From Conus ventricosus (Eukaryota > Mollusca > Gastropoda > Neogastropoda > Conidae), in assembly GCA_018398815.1 (NCBI GenBank), contig CM031626.1, positions 43,596,319-43,660,318 of the forward strand: a DNA stretch of 64,000 nucleotides. The letters run 5' to 3'. The position numbers were made by a program, and so were the translations under genes. This document shows, piece after piece, positions 33,738 through 49,436 of the stretch (the first letter of the stretch is position 1; every line of letters starts with the position of its first letter). The notes under the pieces were generated by a model. That model was not told the origin of the DNA. It searched no databases and saw nothing but the letters and a program-made list of their open reading frames with translations.

Positions 33738-36700
33738 GATAGATAATGTTGCTTATAGCCCAGCCGACCGCCAAAGGGCCATATCAGGGCTGTCACCACG
33801 TTAAAATCAACTCACGTCTTTAAAAAAAAAAAAAAAAAAAAAAAACCCAACTTTCACACACATCTTGTTAAATGACATCGTCTACAAACGCACCAGAAAC
33901 TTTGTTAAAAATCTTTCAGCCGTAAAATCTTAAATCAGATAAAAAATGTTAATCTCTCTCTAAAACTCAAGGATAACGTCAGGCGGGACATCCTCCTGGA
34001 ACAGGATCTTCATTGGACTGTCGCCGTAAAATGTTCCTGTGTCTCAATCGTGAAGTCCCAACACTCTAAAAGTACCATGTCTTATGTGTGAGTGTGCTGC
34101 ATGACATGGAATCTGCCAACACGGAGCTTCTCTTTTCCACTCCTTAAAAGGTAAGCATGGGTAAAATAGAATGGCCGGTGTGCAGCCGGCACAGAGTACC
34201 GTTTCTCCTCTATACGGACCCTCCCGTTGTTGGATGGGAGGGGACAGTCCTTAAGGTCTTGACGGTCTGGAAAGAGTTTGTTCCTCATAATTTATTCTTT
34301 TACTTCACTTCTACTAGTCTGTGTCCTGGCGTTCCAAAACCGATTGACCTTCCTGTTGCGCAGATAGGATCTCTACATTAATCGGTATATTTTGGGGTGT
34401 TTCACATCTGAGCAGGGGATATAAGTGTTGGGAAGTTTCTCTCTTGTGGCGTTCTTGGCGCTAAACGATTCTCAACCATTTCGTTCCCGCGATGCCAACC
34501 ATGGCCAGGAGACACCAAGCAAGGAGTAAGTTGTAACCGTCCGCCCTTTAACTTGCTAAAAAAGTTCAAAAATAATAAAGTAAAAGTTCTGGATGCTGAA
34601 GGTTGCCGGCCAGCCTCCCCCCAGCTATGGCCTCCAAAGCTGACAGCGAAATTTTCCGATCAGAACCAGAAAGTCCCTCTCGATGAATGGGAGAGTATCT
34701 TTTCAGCCAGTACCTAGGCAGTAAGGTTCAGCAGAATTTAGACAGAAGCATGCTGAATGAATTATGTTCCAGAACAATATCTGGAAGGGAGCCCCAGCGG
34801 CAGTAGGGCACAGGCACCACTCCTTCCTCAGAGTGGAACCTGTCAGTTTGATAAAAAAAAATTTTTAGATAGGATGGGAATTTGGAACCAGAGCTCGGCA
34901 TACAATGCGTGCTGTACGCCAGAGAGCTGGCCCCTTTCGCTCTAGAGATTAGGATCCTTACGGAAAGCTTGCGCTGATCGAAACCCGAATCCTGCTGCGT
35001 GTGAAAAAGGGTCCATGGGAGGGTGATCCGGAATACTTGGATAAATGGAAATACTCCAGGTCTATACCTGCATTCCGCACGCGAGGCTGCATCCGAAGCC
35101 CAAACGGCCGGAATACAGTTCGGGGTTTTGTTTGTTTTTTTTTGTCAAACGGTACCTGTTGGAACCCCGGCTGACGGGTTTTTCTGCAAACATAAAATTC
35201 CATCAAATGCTCCTAAAAAAACAAAACAAAAAACACAGTCATAGCAGGATTCTGCGGGGTCTGAGAAACCAGTCGGAGGTAATAATTCAAAGACAGGTTC
35301 AGCCTGCGATGGACACCACCGTGAAGGTTCACCTGCCTTCTGCGTACAGGCTATACCACAGGGGTGGTTGGGACGCCACCTTTTTCCCAAGACAGAGCGA
35401 AGCCCTTGAGGTGTTTGGATAGGGGGGTTCCAAGAAGGTAGTGTTGAGGGTAAGATGATCTTGCGGAAGTCTCGGGTACACAAGCATCAACGTATGTCCA
35501 GTTTAGAACGGACCAGCGGCTCTGTAGAGGTGCATAACAAATGTTTTTTTTTCTCCTTTTTCAGCGCCCCAAGTCTCGGTGTGTGCTACGACCCGCAGAA
35601 TAGTCAGTGCCCTTTTGCAAGCAGTTTTCCCTTCTTCGAGCCCAGTTATTTTTAAATCTGGCTGAGACAGTTAAAGGTTTTTGGTCAAAAATTGGTACTC
35701 CCAGAAATTTGGCCTTTTGACAGCTGGAATGGGAGATTTCCCCTACTTGAACGTTCCGGATCTGGAAAAAAAAAAAACTGACAGGAAATTATGGAAACTC
35801 TTTCCTCATCTTTCTGCCATTTATGGTTGTGGGAATAACACTGGGGTTTTTGTAGAGTGAAAAGGGTGAAAACCGTTTTCATCCGCCCCACCGAAGGGAT
35901 TTTATTCACGCAAAGGCAGGAGCCTGCGCTGGCCTCGTGGTTGGGGGGTACAGTGCTTCAGTTCCGGGCCCCCGTGGTTGTAGACATATTGCACAAGTCA
36001 TCCACAAAACAATGAGCAGTCTGAACCCTGCTGAACTCGATTGAACAATGTTGTTGATCTCTTAATACTAAAGTGGGCAGGAGATAGTATGCTCCCCTGT
36101 GTGGAACACCCAATCCTGCTCGTTGGAATCAGAGAGAGTGGTGCCAACCCGGACCTGAAAAAACTGTAGTTCTGCCAAAAAAAAAAAATTTTGAATAAAA
36201 TTAAAAGCGGAAAGATGACCTCGAAAACCCAGATGTTGGAGATTTTTCATGGAGTATCCCCGCGCAGGTGGTCATCCCGTTGGCCTTCTCCAACTGTCAA
36301 AGGAAATATTGCCACTGCAGTTGCTGGCTGTTAAAAAAACAAAAAGCGTTCCTAAGTGTGAATCCAGACGAATCAATGGTCAACTGTACTAACGCTGTTT
36401 GCGGGAAACCACACTGTTCTTTCGCAAAAGGCCATCGCCGGTCAGGTGATTTTTCAAGTTTCCCATGAGCCTAGCATTGTCCATTTTTTATCCATCAATG
36501 TACAAAACACAGCTGGTCAAAGCTATGGGACGGGTGATTTTGTAGGATTAGATAAGATCTTTTCCAGGTTTTGGGGAGCGGGAATACTGAGGGCTTCTTG
36601 TCGCCTAAGAGGGTTTGTCCTGTGTTTTTGTTTATTATTTATGGGGGAAAAAGAAAAAAAAAAAAAAACTGTAGTCCCCACCTGGTTGTTAGACCTGTAG

Positions 36701-37599
36701 CTGTATGTTCAGACGACCTTCTAGCGGAGATGTTTCAACAGCTGATATAATGGATGGTCCTCTATACTGGGAGGATCGTGAAGATGTACGGCGGATTTCA
36801 GCTCGTTTAACGTGAAAGGTAGATTGTATTCTTTCCCATGTTGTCGGATGAAAAAAAAATTGCAGGTGGTGAGTTTTCCTTTTAGGGCTTTGAGTGTAAC
36901 AAAAAGTGTGGCTCTTGATTTATTCTTTTAGAAGGGAGGAATTCTTTTCAATGGTTGAAGCAAGCAGATTAGCAACTGCTTTCTTTCTCTGTTATTAAAG
37001 AATCGAAATCTTGAGATGGTTCACCTGTGGGGGTGTTATTCCCTTTGATTTTTGAATGATGTTCCCACACTTTTTTCTTAAGAAGTTTTCATGATGTCAG
37101 CTTGGAGCCAGAGCATCTCCAGGACGTACGTTTTACGATTTTTTTAAACGTGTGCGTCTTGACTATTTAGCACGGGTTTCTGATGGGCTCGAGTGTTGGG
37201 AACCGAAGTCGTTGGTAGACCCGACCCCGCTTTGAGCTCCCCCGTTTTTCCTTAACTTTGGAACTTGTTCGGCATTCTGAACTCGAACCAGGGGTTGTTT
37301 TGGGCATTTGGTGAATGTTTGTCGGAAGTCACGGGGAATACAGGCCTCTTTAGCACTTTTAATCATAGTGTTAGGTCAGTGATTCAGCTCGGGTTTCAGG
37401 ACTCTTGAAAAAAATTTTCAGTATGTCCTGGAACTCCTTAGACACAGTGCGCTGCAAATAGATCCCAGTTTGCTTTATTTAATATTTTAAATGCTGAGAG
37501 ACAGGACGTGTTTCAGTAGTTACAGGTTGTCGTAGAAGGACAGAGGGACCTGTTCACTTCGTGCAGATCGTCATGGACAGACCACTCATAGTCCAGGAC

Positions 37600-38300
37600 C
37601 AGGGCGAGGGGTCACAAACCGGACAAATCCTTTAAACAGAAATGTGAACCTCGTGGGAAGATGGAGGTAAGTTGCAGATCCGCCCAAGCACGCGTTTCAG
37701 ACACACAAATCCAAATCCGAAAGGGACATCCTTCAATCAGAGACTCTGGATGACCGAAACAGGCTACTACCCCAATGAGGGTTGTGACCGTTAAAAAAAA
37801 GTCCCCAGACAGCAAACAAGGTCGAGGGAGTTCTTCTATCTGACTGCACAAGGTCTGACGACAAACCGGGAACAAAAAAAAACAGGAACAGAAAACAGAA
37901 GGTGAGAGAAAAGAGAACAGATTGGCACAGTCTTGTGGAAGGGTAGTAGAGTGACTTTGCAGCTACGGCCTGAAGGGAGGTAAGACAGAGAGTAAGTGAC
38001 AGGGACCCCCACCCGGCCCCCCCCCCCCTCCCACCCCCTATACAACAAAGTTTTGTGTAGGAATGGCAAGGGCAACACCGCCCGCAGTCCCATCTGGTGG
38101 GATGGATTGTGCAGGTTTCGAAAGAAGAATATTAAAGCCAGGAAAAGAGGTAAAGGTCTTCTCTCGGGCTTTGAAATGTGAGTTTCTTGAAGAGCCACGG
38201 ACAGAAAGGGTTTTTAGAGACTGCACAGGAAGCTGCAGCTTCCTCGAAGTTTGGAATTGTTTTTTCTTTTTAGACCACGGATATTCCAATGGAATATTGT
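37600..38300 (-). pseudogene. LINE-C endonuclease domain (APE type), broken
   Basis: WNIRGL at 38271-38288 and LQETH at 38179-38193 mark the first two catalytic blocks of an APE-like endonuclease. Alternate frames then give GGVALAIP. The later GSDH block, clear in LINE-B, is degraded near 37550. This domain nicks target DNA for target-primed reverse transcription. Confidence 0.7.
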
Positions 38301-38399
38301 ATATATCCATGGTGCAGAGGGCGGGGGAAAAAGGAGAGAGATTCAGGTCTCTCCTCCTCACATCTGCTGCTAAAGTCTGTTAAATTTGTTGCTTAATTT

Positions 38400-40500
38400 C
38401 ACTGTGGATATCTGAAGAACCCTGCTGGCAGACTTCTCGAGCTTTTGCCAACAGGTGAAGTAGGTTGGGTTTGGGGGAGGGTGCGAGGTTTTTTTTCTCA
38501 ACTCCCACCATCGCCACACTAGTCGTTGAAACTCCTTGGGCCCGCACGGGCACTGGACAGAAGCTTGGGACCAGTGTGAGTTGGGAGGTTCGAGGGAGCT
38601 GTGGTGCTGGTTTTTTTTAATGCAGCATGCTGATGTTGTGACTGCTGGGGCAACAGTCTGGTGGGGTCGAGCTTGCCTGGCCCGGATTTTTTTTGCCCTC
38701 CACCAGGGGGCGAAGTCACTTTTGGTTTGGGAAGGTGGTGGACCCTTGGTGCTTTCCCCTCCACCAGACGCTGAAAGTTCTTACTTGCAATGTTTTCCGA
38801 AAACGTAAAAGTTTATCATGGTCTTTGACAGCAGACTGACCGAGTTCTTTTTGTTTGAACTGTAAGGAACTTTCTTTAGGCGAAGCATACGAGAAGCTGT
38901 CGGCGACTGACCTATGCCCACAACCTGCTTGCGGGGCTTTCGAAAAAGGGACGGATCGTCTTTTCTGTCTTAACCCTTTGTATTGCAGGTTCCTGAATCC
39001 ACAGAGGACAAATGTCCGTGAAGAGGAGGGATGAGTCGCACGCAAGTTTGCACAATGTGATGCCGGATTCTTTTACACGGCCCATCATGGGTTGCCTTGC
39101 AGGGGGCAAATACCACACACCTCCTGCCCAGAACAACGGTCTCTGACTAATGGCCAAACTTTGGCATCGGGGAAGCACCCTCAACGGGGACGCGCGGAAC
39201 GTTTACAAACAGAACCCCGGCAATTCAGGTATGCCGACTTTGATGACCGGATGCAGCACAGGGTTGCAGAATGTCGAGAGAAAGAGGGTAGTTCCTGGTT
39301 GTCACTCTTTCTGCACCCCTTCTTTACGGTCACCCTGCGTTAACCTCCGTCATCACCCTGGGTTGCAGCTCCGTTTTGATCTCTCCTCAGAAACACCTGA
39401 TAATTCCTGCAGCGAATCACTCCTTTTGATGAACTTTAATTGTTTGTGGGGAGGGGACCGGGGCGGGGGGCGGGAGAGGGGGGGGGGGAGGTAGTTACCC
39501 TGATCTCCCGGCTTCCACAAGTTTCGTTTGCCTTCAGCAGCTGTTCAGATTGATTTTGTGACTTACATTGAATTTAAGAAAGGAATGCCATTCCTCTACC
39601 TCTTGATGGGACCCGAGGTTCACCTGCTATACCCTTGAAAGCCCTGTTGGATAGGCAAAAGGGCCTTCCAAAGCCTGAAGGGGGCTCGTTCTTGCTCCGT
39701 TCCTTCCATAACGAGCCAGGAAAGCCCAAAAACCTGTTCTTCTGTCGTTTACCTCCATATACCGAATCGCTGTCAGAAGAATCGTATCCCCTGAAATAGG
39801 GGATGCCGCTGCCTCCTTTCCTTTGGGGGGAGATATTTTTTAAAGAAAGCCAATAATTTAGTTTATTTGTAATTCATTCCCTCCCTTCCCACCACCTTGG
39901 AGTCCACGAAGGGGGACAGGGCCTAAGAAAGAAACCAAACCTCAACTGGTCTTGACCCCTTCTCCAGGCTCGGGAGAGAACTTACGACAAACAGAAAACA
40001 CCAACCCTATCCCCCTGATCATGCTCAACTCCCGGGGGACAGAGAGCTGAGCACAGCAGGGGGTTTTTTTTTCACATGGCAGCAGGGGGACTCTTGCCTG
40101 CTTGGACCACAGCCCCAAGAAGGGTGGAGGGGATAGCGATTAGTACACCCGGGGCCAAAGTTTTGTTACCTCTCTGGCTTTTAGGAAAGGCTTCCGGAGG
40201 TTCCCCGAGCCAAAGTGATGCATTGTTTGTTTTTTTGAGAGCCCGCTGGCTCTTCTCAACCACCAGGATCTCATTCCCCTCCGCCACAGGTCGCACCGCC
40301 CGGCAAACGCGCGCGGCTCCTTAAGGAGACCACAGAGGAGAAAAGGAGTGTGTAAAAGAGACTTGAAGGGGAGACGAATGAATTGAAAAGGGCCAAATAA
40401 GGGAGGCAGGAAAAACAAAGAAAGGAAGGAAGGCGGGTTACCTCTTAGTTCAGGATCCCACACCCTTCGCCTATCTGACATTGGGAAGCCCTCCCAGGGG
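38400..40500 (-). pseudogene. LINE-C ORF1 (gag-like nucleic-acid-binding protein), broken
   Basis: Minus-strand fragments across this span match the usual plan of ORF1 in I-type LINEs. An N-terminal segment with GNEILVVEKSQRALK (~40250-40296) is followed by a Cys-rich segment (about 39184-38900) ending CPLWIQEPAIQRVKTEK, a signature position in these proteins. Frame changes separate the pieces. The protein would bind the element RNA. Only partial motifs are visible, so boundaries are loose. Confidence 0.55.
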
Positions 40501-40600
40501 ATCAACTTCATACCACGTTTCGCTTAGGCCCAAACGGCATTCTTCACCTCTCAGGCCTACAAGCCAGTGGAGTGGAAAAAAAACCGCCTAATTCTCCCAA

Positions 40601-42900
40601 GTATTGATGCCCCCGTCAGCATATAGGCTAAGGATACACTGGACCACCAAACCCTCCGACCCCCACGACAAGGTCGCAAACCCACGTGAGGGGCATCGCC
40701 CAGCATACGGAGAGCGCGAAAAGAAGCCCTCCACAGGAATTTAGTGGCAATAGGCGCAGACCACAACTGCTAGCGGGTACCTGCGTGAAAACAAGGCAGG
40801 CAGTTCATCGGGGAACTCAGCACCCCGCTTTTGTTTTCTTTGTGGTCGTCCCCGGCCACATTAGGGGGAAAGTATTGCCCTAAAGCCGCTGTAGTCATGG
40901 GGCTAGTCCCTTTTCCAGCATCCTCGCGCCTCGGCTAACGTGGGTGTCCTCCACCCATAAGCTTCTGGTAGGGGTACAGGTGTTCCCAACGGTGTTTCTT
41001 TCTGTTGTTGGTTTCATCCTTGGTCTGACACCTCAGGATTCGGGAGCATCGACCTCTTTGGGATAAGGATATTAGGTTTCCCCTCAGGCCCGGCGGGGCG
41101 CCAGTTACGATGTGTGCGGGGGGGTGTTGGAGGCTGGTTTTGTACCTCCACCCGGTCCCTTCGTACTCTGTTTCTATCTCCACCCCCTACTTCTGTGGGG
41201 GGCGAAAGTATGGGCCATCGACGGTGCTTTGAGCGACCTCTGTATTCCCTTATCATAGGGGGGGACATACTATCACCTTCGCAGACGGACACAGTCAGTC
41301 CGTGTCTACGGATTTGCCGTACAGGCGTGTGTGGGGAGTCACCCCACGCGCCCCAAAGCTAAAGAAAGAAGAGAAGAAGGCAGGAACAGGGTAATTGCGT
41401 CCCGTTTTCTTCAGCCGATCTCTGACGAGGTTCTGCACAGGGGACGATCCTGCTAGCATTATCCTTCTTCAGGCAGGGACTTGGATGTCCAAGCCTACGA
41501 CAACTTGTGGAGTCGTCCCGCTCAGTCGGCCCGACAGGCCAGGGGTGAGGCTTCAGCTCCCACGAGGGGATCCTCTTTAGGGTTTTCATCAAGGCAAGAT
41601 CGTGTGTTGGGCCAAACAGCTTGTTGTTTCCCCATAGCTTTTGTTGAGAGAGTTCTGTTCTCCGGCAGGCCCACGATTCCCCCATGGCAGGGTCTTATTG
41701 GGCTCCAAGGCGGACTCTCGAGCGAGTAAGACATGACTTCTTTTGGCAGGGAATGATTCACAGGTTAGGCAGTACTGGCCGCAGTTGCGATTGAAGTCTG
41801 CCAATACGGACAACGCCTAAGGCGTCGATGTGAGCGGGTTCTCCCCTGGGGGGTGCTGGTGCCACGGGGGAGGGTGGGAGCTCCCCCCATTTCAGCAAAG
41901 GTTGTTCGTTGTGTTTTTGTGTTCTTTTTTTTTGTCATGTTTTTGTTGGTTCTTTTGGTGGTCGACCTGGTGTGAGGGGTGGCGTATAAAACAAAAAAAA
42001 ATATATAAAAAGATTGAAAACAAATATAGAAAAGGCAGATTAATATGACAAAACAACCAAATAAAACGTTAAAACCTTGCGAAAGAAAGCACAGAAAGAA
42101 CAACATAAAAAAAAACAATACCCATTAATCCTCCATCGTCGCGGTCACGCTTTACACTTCGGTAGTGGATAGAATCGCGAAGCTCGATCCCAGTGGCTGT
42201 CCCGCTTAGGACTATATTTCGATTACCCCTACTATTGCTGAAGCTCTCCGGCGATTTGGACGCGCGCACCAGGCTTTGTGCCCACGGAAGAAGAGAGAAG
42301 TACGGCCGGAAGTGTGTTACTGTGTGAGAGCGCATCATCATCCACTCACCCCGTCCCACCCCCTTCCAGTGCGGCTGGACGGATCCGGCCCCAGTCAGTC
42401 AGCGACTTTTCATGAGGTTACGGCAGTGGGAACCTTGCAGAGTTTTCTGCCGGTTCACTTTCCGTCATATCAAGGTTTCCTGGTATGAGGGATGCTGACT
42501 ATCTTTAGCCGAGCTCCCGTAGAGTCAGCACATTTGGAAAATCAGTCAGGGGGACACTGCCCCTCAACTGGCGCTCATATCCCCTTTTGGTCTCGGTATC
42601 GGTGTAAGTGACAGTTATCACTTCAGTGGATCGTGTAACGGTAGTGAATCACCAGTGTGGTTCGGATTGTTACTTTCATGGTTGGAAGGTTTGCGTTTTT
42701 TTTTGTAAGTTGTTGATAAACGTGTAGTATTCACGATGTACTTTCCTTTTCGGTGTGATTCTATCGTGGAATGTTTGTATTGGATTTGTCGTACTCTGTT
42801 TTTGTCGGATCACAGAGAGTTGGGTTCGGTCCCATATGTTGTGAATTTGATGCGTCAAGGTTCAAAAGGAGGGCACTGTATCTCAGAGAACAGAGGTTTT
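40601..42900. other. Right interior of the LTR element, unassigned
   Basis: Frames are short on both strands. A plus-strand stretch near 41480-41730 (MDVQAYDNLWS...) and GC-rich DNA to ~41,900 may be element coding sequence or LINE-C 5'UTR. 41,930-42,120 is A/T-rich. I found no RT, protease or integrase motif. Confidence 0.35.
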
Positions 42901-42912
42901 AGAAGGGGGGTT
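42901..42912 (+). promoter_or_regulatory. Polypurine tract
   Basis: AGAAGGGGGG lies just upstream of the 3' LTR, in the position expected for the plus-strand primer. Confidence 0.7.
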
Positions 42913-45468
<2,556 letters not shown>

Positions 45469-45898
45469 ATGGCTGACCACAACAATATCTACATAAAATG
45501 CTGTATGATGGCTGACCACAACAATATCTACATAAATGCAGTATGATGGCTGACCACAACATATCTAAATATAATGCTGTATGATGGCTGACCACAACAA
45601 TATCTAAATAAATGCAGTATGATGGCTGACCACAATATCTAATAAATGCAGTATGATGGCTGACCACAACAATATCATACATAAAATGCTGTATGATGGC
45701 TGACCACAACAATATCTAAATAAAAATGCAGTTGATGGCTGACCACAACAATATCTACATAAAATGCTGTATGATGGCTGACCACAACAATATTACATAA
45801 AATCCAGTATGATGGCTGACCACAACAATATCTACATAAAATGCAGTATGATGGCTGACCACAACAAATATCTAAATAAAATGCAGTATGTCTGCTGT
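45469..45898. repeat. 39-bp tandem array, right part (~11 copies)
   Basis: ATGGCTGACCACAACAATAT units continue the array at 30196-30400. Unit length varies from 36 to 41 because of small indels, and CTACATAAAATGCTG variants appear. Confidence 0.95.
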
Positions 45899-46217
45899 CC
45901 TCCAAAACAATGGAAAACCTAAAAAGTCAGGGCAACTGGGATGGGGGGGGGGGGGGGGGGGGGGACTTTCATCTTCGAAAACAACTTTGTAACAGGGGGT
46001 AAGGAGAGGGGGGTGGGAGGGGGGGGGGGTAACTTCAGCCATCCAACAATGCATCCTATCATTCTGATGCGACTATTCAGAGAACCATTTTTTGCTCTCT
46101 GGGTCCTTCCTGGAATACAATGTTGCCGTTTTGGGCAGAAGAGTATCATACAGGAAATGATGGAAATTTAGCATGCTTGTTTGAGTCATGGGTGCTGCTC
46201 ACTTCATGGCTCCTAAT
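45899..46217. other. Non-coding interval with poly-G runs
   Basis: G runs lie at 45942-45964 and 46019-46028. No gene was recognised. Confidence 0.6.
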
Positions 46218-47188
46218 GACATTAGCTCATTCACTTATTCATTATATCATCAAGGTCAAGCCACATTAGCTCATCATTAGCTCATTATATCATCAAGGTC
46301 AAGCCACATTAGCTCATTCACTTATTCATTATATCATCAAGGTCAAGCCACATAAGCTCATTCATTTATTCATCATATCATCAAGGTCAAACCACATTAG
46401 CTCATTCATTTATTCATCATATCATCTTGGTCAAGCCACATTAGCTCATTCATTTATTCATTATATCATCTTGGTCAAGCCACATTAGCTCATTCATTCA
46501 TTCATTATATCATCAAGGTCAAGCCACATTAGCTCATTCATTTATTCATTATGTCATCAAGGTCAAGCCACATTAGCTCATTCATTTATTCATTATGTCA
46601 TCAAGGTCAAGCCTCATTAGCTCATTCATTTATTCATTATGTCATCAAGGTCAAGCCACATTAGCTCGTTCATTTATGCATTATGTCTTTAAGGTCAAGC
46701 CACATTAGCTCGTTCATTTATGCATTATGTCATCAAGGTCAAGGCACATTAGCTCGTTCATTTATGCATTATGTCATCAAGGTCAAGCCTTATTAGCTCA
46801 TTCATTTATTCATTATGTCATCAAGGTCAGGCCACATTAGCTCATTCCTTTATTCATTATGTCATCAAGGTCAAGCCACATTAGCTCATTCCTTTATTCA
46901 TTATGTCATCAAGGTCAAGCCACATTAGCTCATTCCTTTATTCATTATGTCATCAAGGTCAAGCCACATTAGCTCATTCATTTATTCATTATGTCATCAA
47001 GGTCAAGCCACATTAGCTCATTCCTTTATTCATTATGTCATCAAGGTCAAGCCACATTAGCTCATTCTTTTATTCATTATGTCATCAAGGTCAAGCCACA
47101 TTAGCTCATTCCTTTATTCATTATGTCATCAAGGTCAAGCCACATTAGCTCATTCCTTTATTCATTATGTCATCAAGGTCAAGCCACC
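46218..47188. repeat. 45-bp tandem array, about 21 copies
   Basis: CATTAGCTCATTCATTTATT followed by CATTATGTCATCAAGGTCAA recurs with period 45. Variants (CCTTTATT, TTATGCATT) cluster in neighbouring units, which suggests local expansion. Confidence 0.97.
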
Positions 47189-48805
47189 CCTTTTCTTGTC
47201 TCATAACAATTCCTTCCTATCAACAGTTTTTAACCATCTCTAACTCAAACGCAGAGCTACCAACTATCTGGAGTTTAAGCTCAGGAGACTGGGGACGCAG
47301 GGATCTAGGAAGGTAGGGGTGGGGGCAGTTTGTCTTCTAACAAAAAGCTTTTTTGTTTCCCTTCTGCTTCAGCCAATGAATGTGATTTTTAAACAGAACA
47401 TCATGTATCTTTCCCTTTATGAAGTCACAAACACATGGAGCTCGGCATCCATTCCGCTGAGTATACATGTAATGCTCAACCCCTGGCACTCAGAAAGAAA
47501 AACACTCTACCCTCAGCTATGTCATCAATGACAGAGAGACCGAGGCTTTCCTTATCATAGAAAGCTAGTTCTGTCCTGCCGAGGAAGAGGGCAAGCGCCA
47601 AATCTGTTCACCATGGTCACTTCATCCCCTCCTTTCCCCACCACTTCTGAGGTGGCAGCACCGTTTTCATCGCCCCTGATGTACTGCTGACCTTTGTTTC
47701 AACTACGGCGCCAAATGAGAGAAAGGAAAAATTACTGAAATTCTGAGAGAGAGTTGGGAGGAGTGAGTGTGACATGCAGGCAGGATTCCCCCCCCCCCCC
47801 CTTCCCTCCCCCGAAAAATCTGAAAATTGCTTTCAAAAGGATGCAGTCCAATGCAGATATGAGCACCGAGTGGTGCATTGCCCAGTTTTGGGTCCAACCA
47901 CAATCTGAGCCACCTGCTCCTACTGCATTTATCAATCTCTTTCATTTCTGCACTGTCTTGCCAGTGCATGTCAGTTCAGATCAGTTCAGTTCAGTTCAGT
48001 GGTTTATTTGTCTTTTCATCGCCAGATGATATTAGACACCTATTAAAACAAAAACCAAAACACTTTACACTCAGCTTATCATCCATGTTAGTACTTTCAA
48101 ACCCACATCTGATACATATTTACATAGTGAAATACCCTAGTGGTACACAACATTATCGATTTTTACAAAACTTTTGCAACCTGTGACTGCGAAATGACCA
48201 TGGCAATTTCAGCAACATATGAACCATACAAAACAGTACTGACATTATCAAAGTTATTCACCTCAATACCTATAATTATGGTCAGATTGGGATGCATTTT
48301 AGTTACCTTTAATCAAGTAGACAAAATGTCGACTGCCTGCTCTTGCTAAAGAGTCAACACAAGATTTTGTGACATCAGTATCATATGTAGTAAAGAATTC
48401 ATACAGGTTGACATCAGTATCATCTGCTATCATAGTAAAGAATCCATACAGGTTGACATGATTTTTCCATGGCATTTTGAGAAATGTCAATGTCTGCAAA
48501 TGAGTCATTTTCCCACACAAAATGTATTGACATTGTGATTTGTTTCAGCGATGCCTGTAACCGCTTTAATGTTCACTTGTTTTCCACTATGAAATGCACA
48601 TGTCCATTGTATCAAGTATAAATTTGTGTTTCTTGACCTGCTGAAGACAATTTTTAACTCCTAAATTTCTAATGACTGGAATCACAGTCCTTGACTTTTC
48701 AGTCCGGGAAATGTTCTTTTTTTCATATTCATTTTCCATGATTGCCATGAACTGTATGCACACTGTTTGTAAAAAGCGTGACCACTGCGGCGCCTAAATT
48801 CCACT
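47189..48805. other. Unique interval, no recognised gene
   Basis: It holds a short (CAGTT)n run at 47970-48000 and a ~55-bp duplication at about 48372-48460 (GTTGACATCAGTATCAT). Frames are short and lack splice support. Confidence 0.45.
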
Positions 48806-49116
48806 GCTTCTTTGTATCTTCTCCCCAGATTCTCTTTTGTTGCATTTTCTTTTTCTTTTTTTTTCTTTTTGGTCTTCTTTCCAGATTCTCTTTCTGTTGA
48901 ATTTTTTTTTGCTTTTTGTTTTTGTTTTTTGGTCTTCTTCCCAGATTCTCTTTTTGTTGAATTTTCTTTTTCTTTTTTTTTCTTTTTGGTCTTCTTCCCA
49001 GATTCTGTTTTCGTTGCATTTTTTTTTTTTTTTTTCTTTCTGGTCTTCTTCCCAGATTCTGTTTTCGTTGATTTTTTTTTTCTTTTTGGTCTTCTTCCCA
49101 GATTCTGTTTTCGTTG

Positions 49117-49149
<33 letters not shown>

Positions 49150-49150
49150 G
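48806..49150. repeat. ~60-bp T-rich tandem repeat, about 6 copies
   Basis: TGGTCTTCTTCCCAGATTCT recurs about every 60 bp between T runs of varying length. It ends in a long T run and a G run (49153-49170). The Lys-rich minus-strand frames are artefacts. Confidence 0.93.
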
Positions 49151-49315
49151 TGGGGGGGGGGGGGGGGGGGTCCTCACAGACTCTCATCTTTACATTTCAT
49201 TGAAATCAATGAATTTCAGGAGACCGAAAGGCCCTCCTTGGAACCAATCTGTTTCTCATTCCACTTCCTGTCTATACAGGCAGTGTCCGCAGGAGTATCA
49301 GCGTGCGTACGCAGT

Positions 49316-49316
49316 T

Positions 49317-49347
<31 letters not shown>

Positions 49348-49348
49348 A
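49316..49348. repeat. (GAAA)n microsatellite
   Basis: About eight AGAA units. Confidence 0.95.
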
Positions 49349-49436
49349 GTGGCAGGACTCACCCTCACTTTCTTCACCAGACATTTCACAAAGAAAATGC
49401 AGAGACATGAAACACAAAGTACAACCAACCATACAC

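Larger units (their letters stand above)
33738..40600 (-). mobile_element. LINE-C: near full-length I-type LINE inside the LTR element, heavily broken
   Basis: It starts (3' end) with the same GATAATGTTGCTTATAGCCC tail as LINE-B and follows LINE-B throughout, but with dense small insertions: about 4.0 kb here for 3.4 kb there. Beyond LINE-B's truncation point it keeps the 5' part. The endonuclease has WNIRGL at 38271-38288, LQETH at 38179-38193 and GGVALAIP near 38060. Upstream is an ORF1 with a Cys/His knuckle-like region (about 38900-39180; CPLW..EPAIQRVKTEK) and an N-terminal part up to ~40,500 (NEILVVEKSQRALKK). The frame breaks every few dozen codons. The 5' end is approximate. Confidence 0.85.

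Noticed and set aside
33738..37740. LINE-C as an independent second LINE family
   Set aside because: It follows LINE-B base by base apart from indels and shares the same 3' tail, so it is the same family.
39500..42900. Retroviral-type pol or env of the LTR element
   Set aside because: I searched by eye for RT, protease and integrase motifs and found none convincing in any frame; error-laden sequence could hide them.
46218..47188. CRISPR-like 45-bp repeats
   Set aside because: Pure tandem repeat without spacers.
48729..49187. Lys-rich protein on the minus strand
   Set aside because: Translation of the T-rich ~60-bp repeat.
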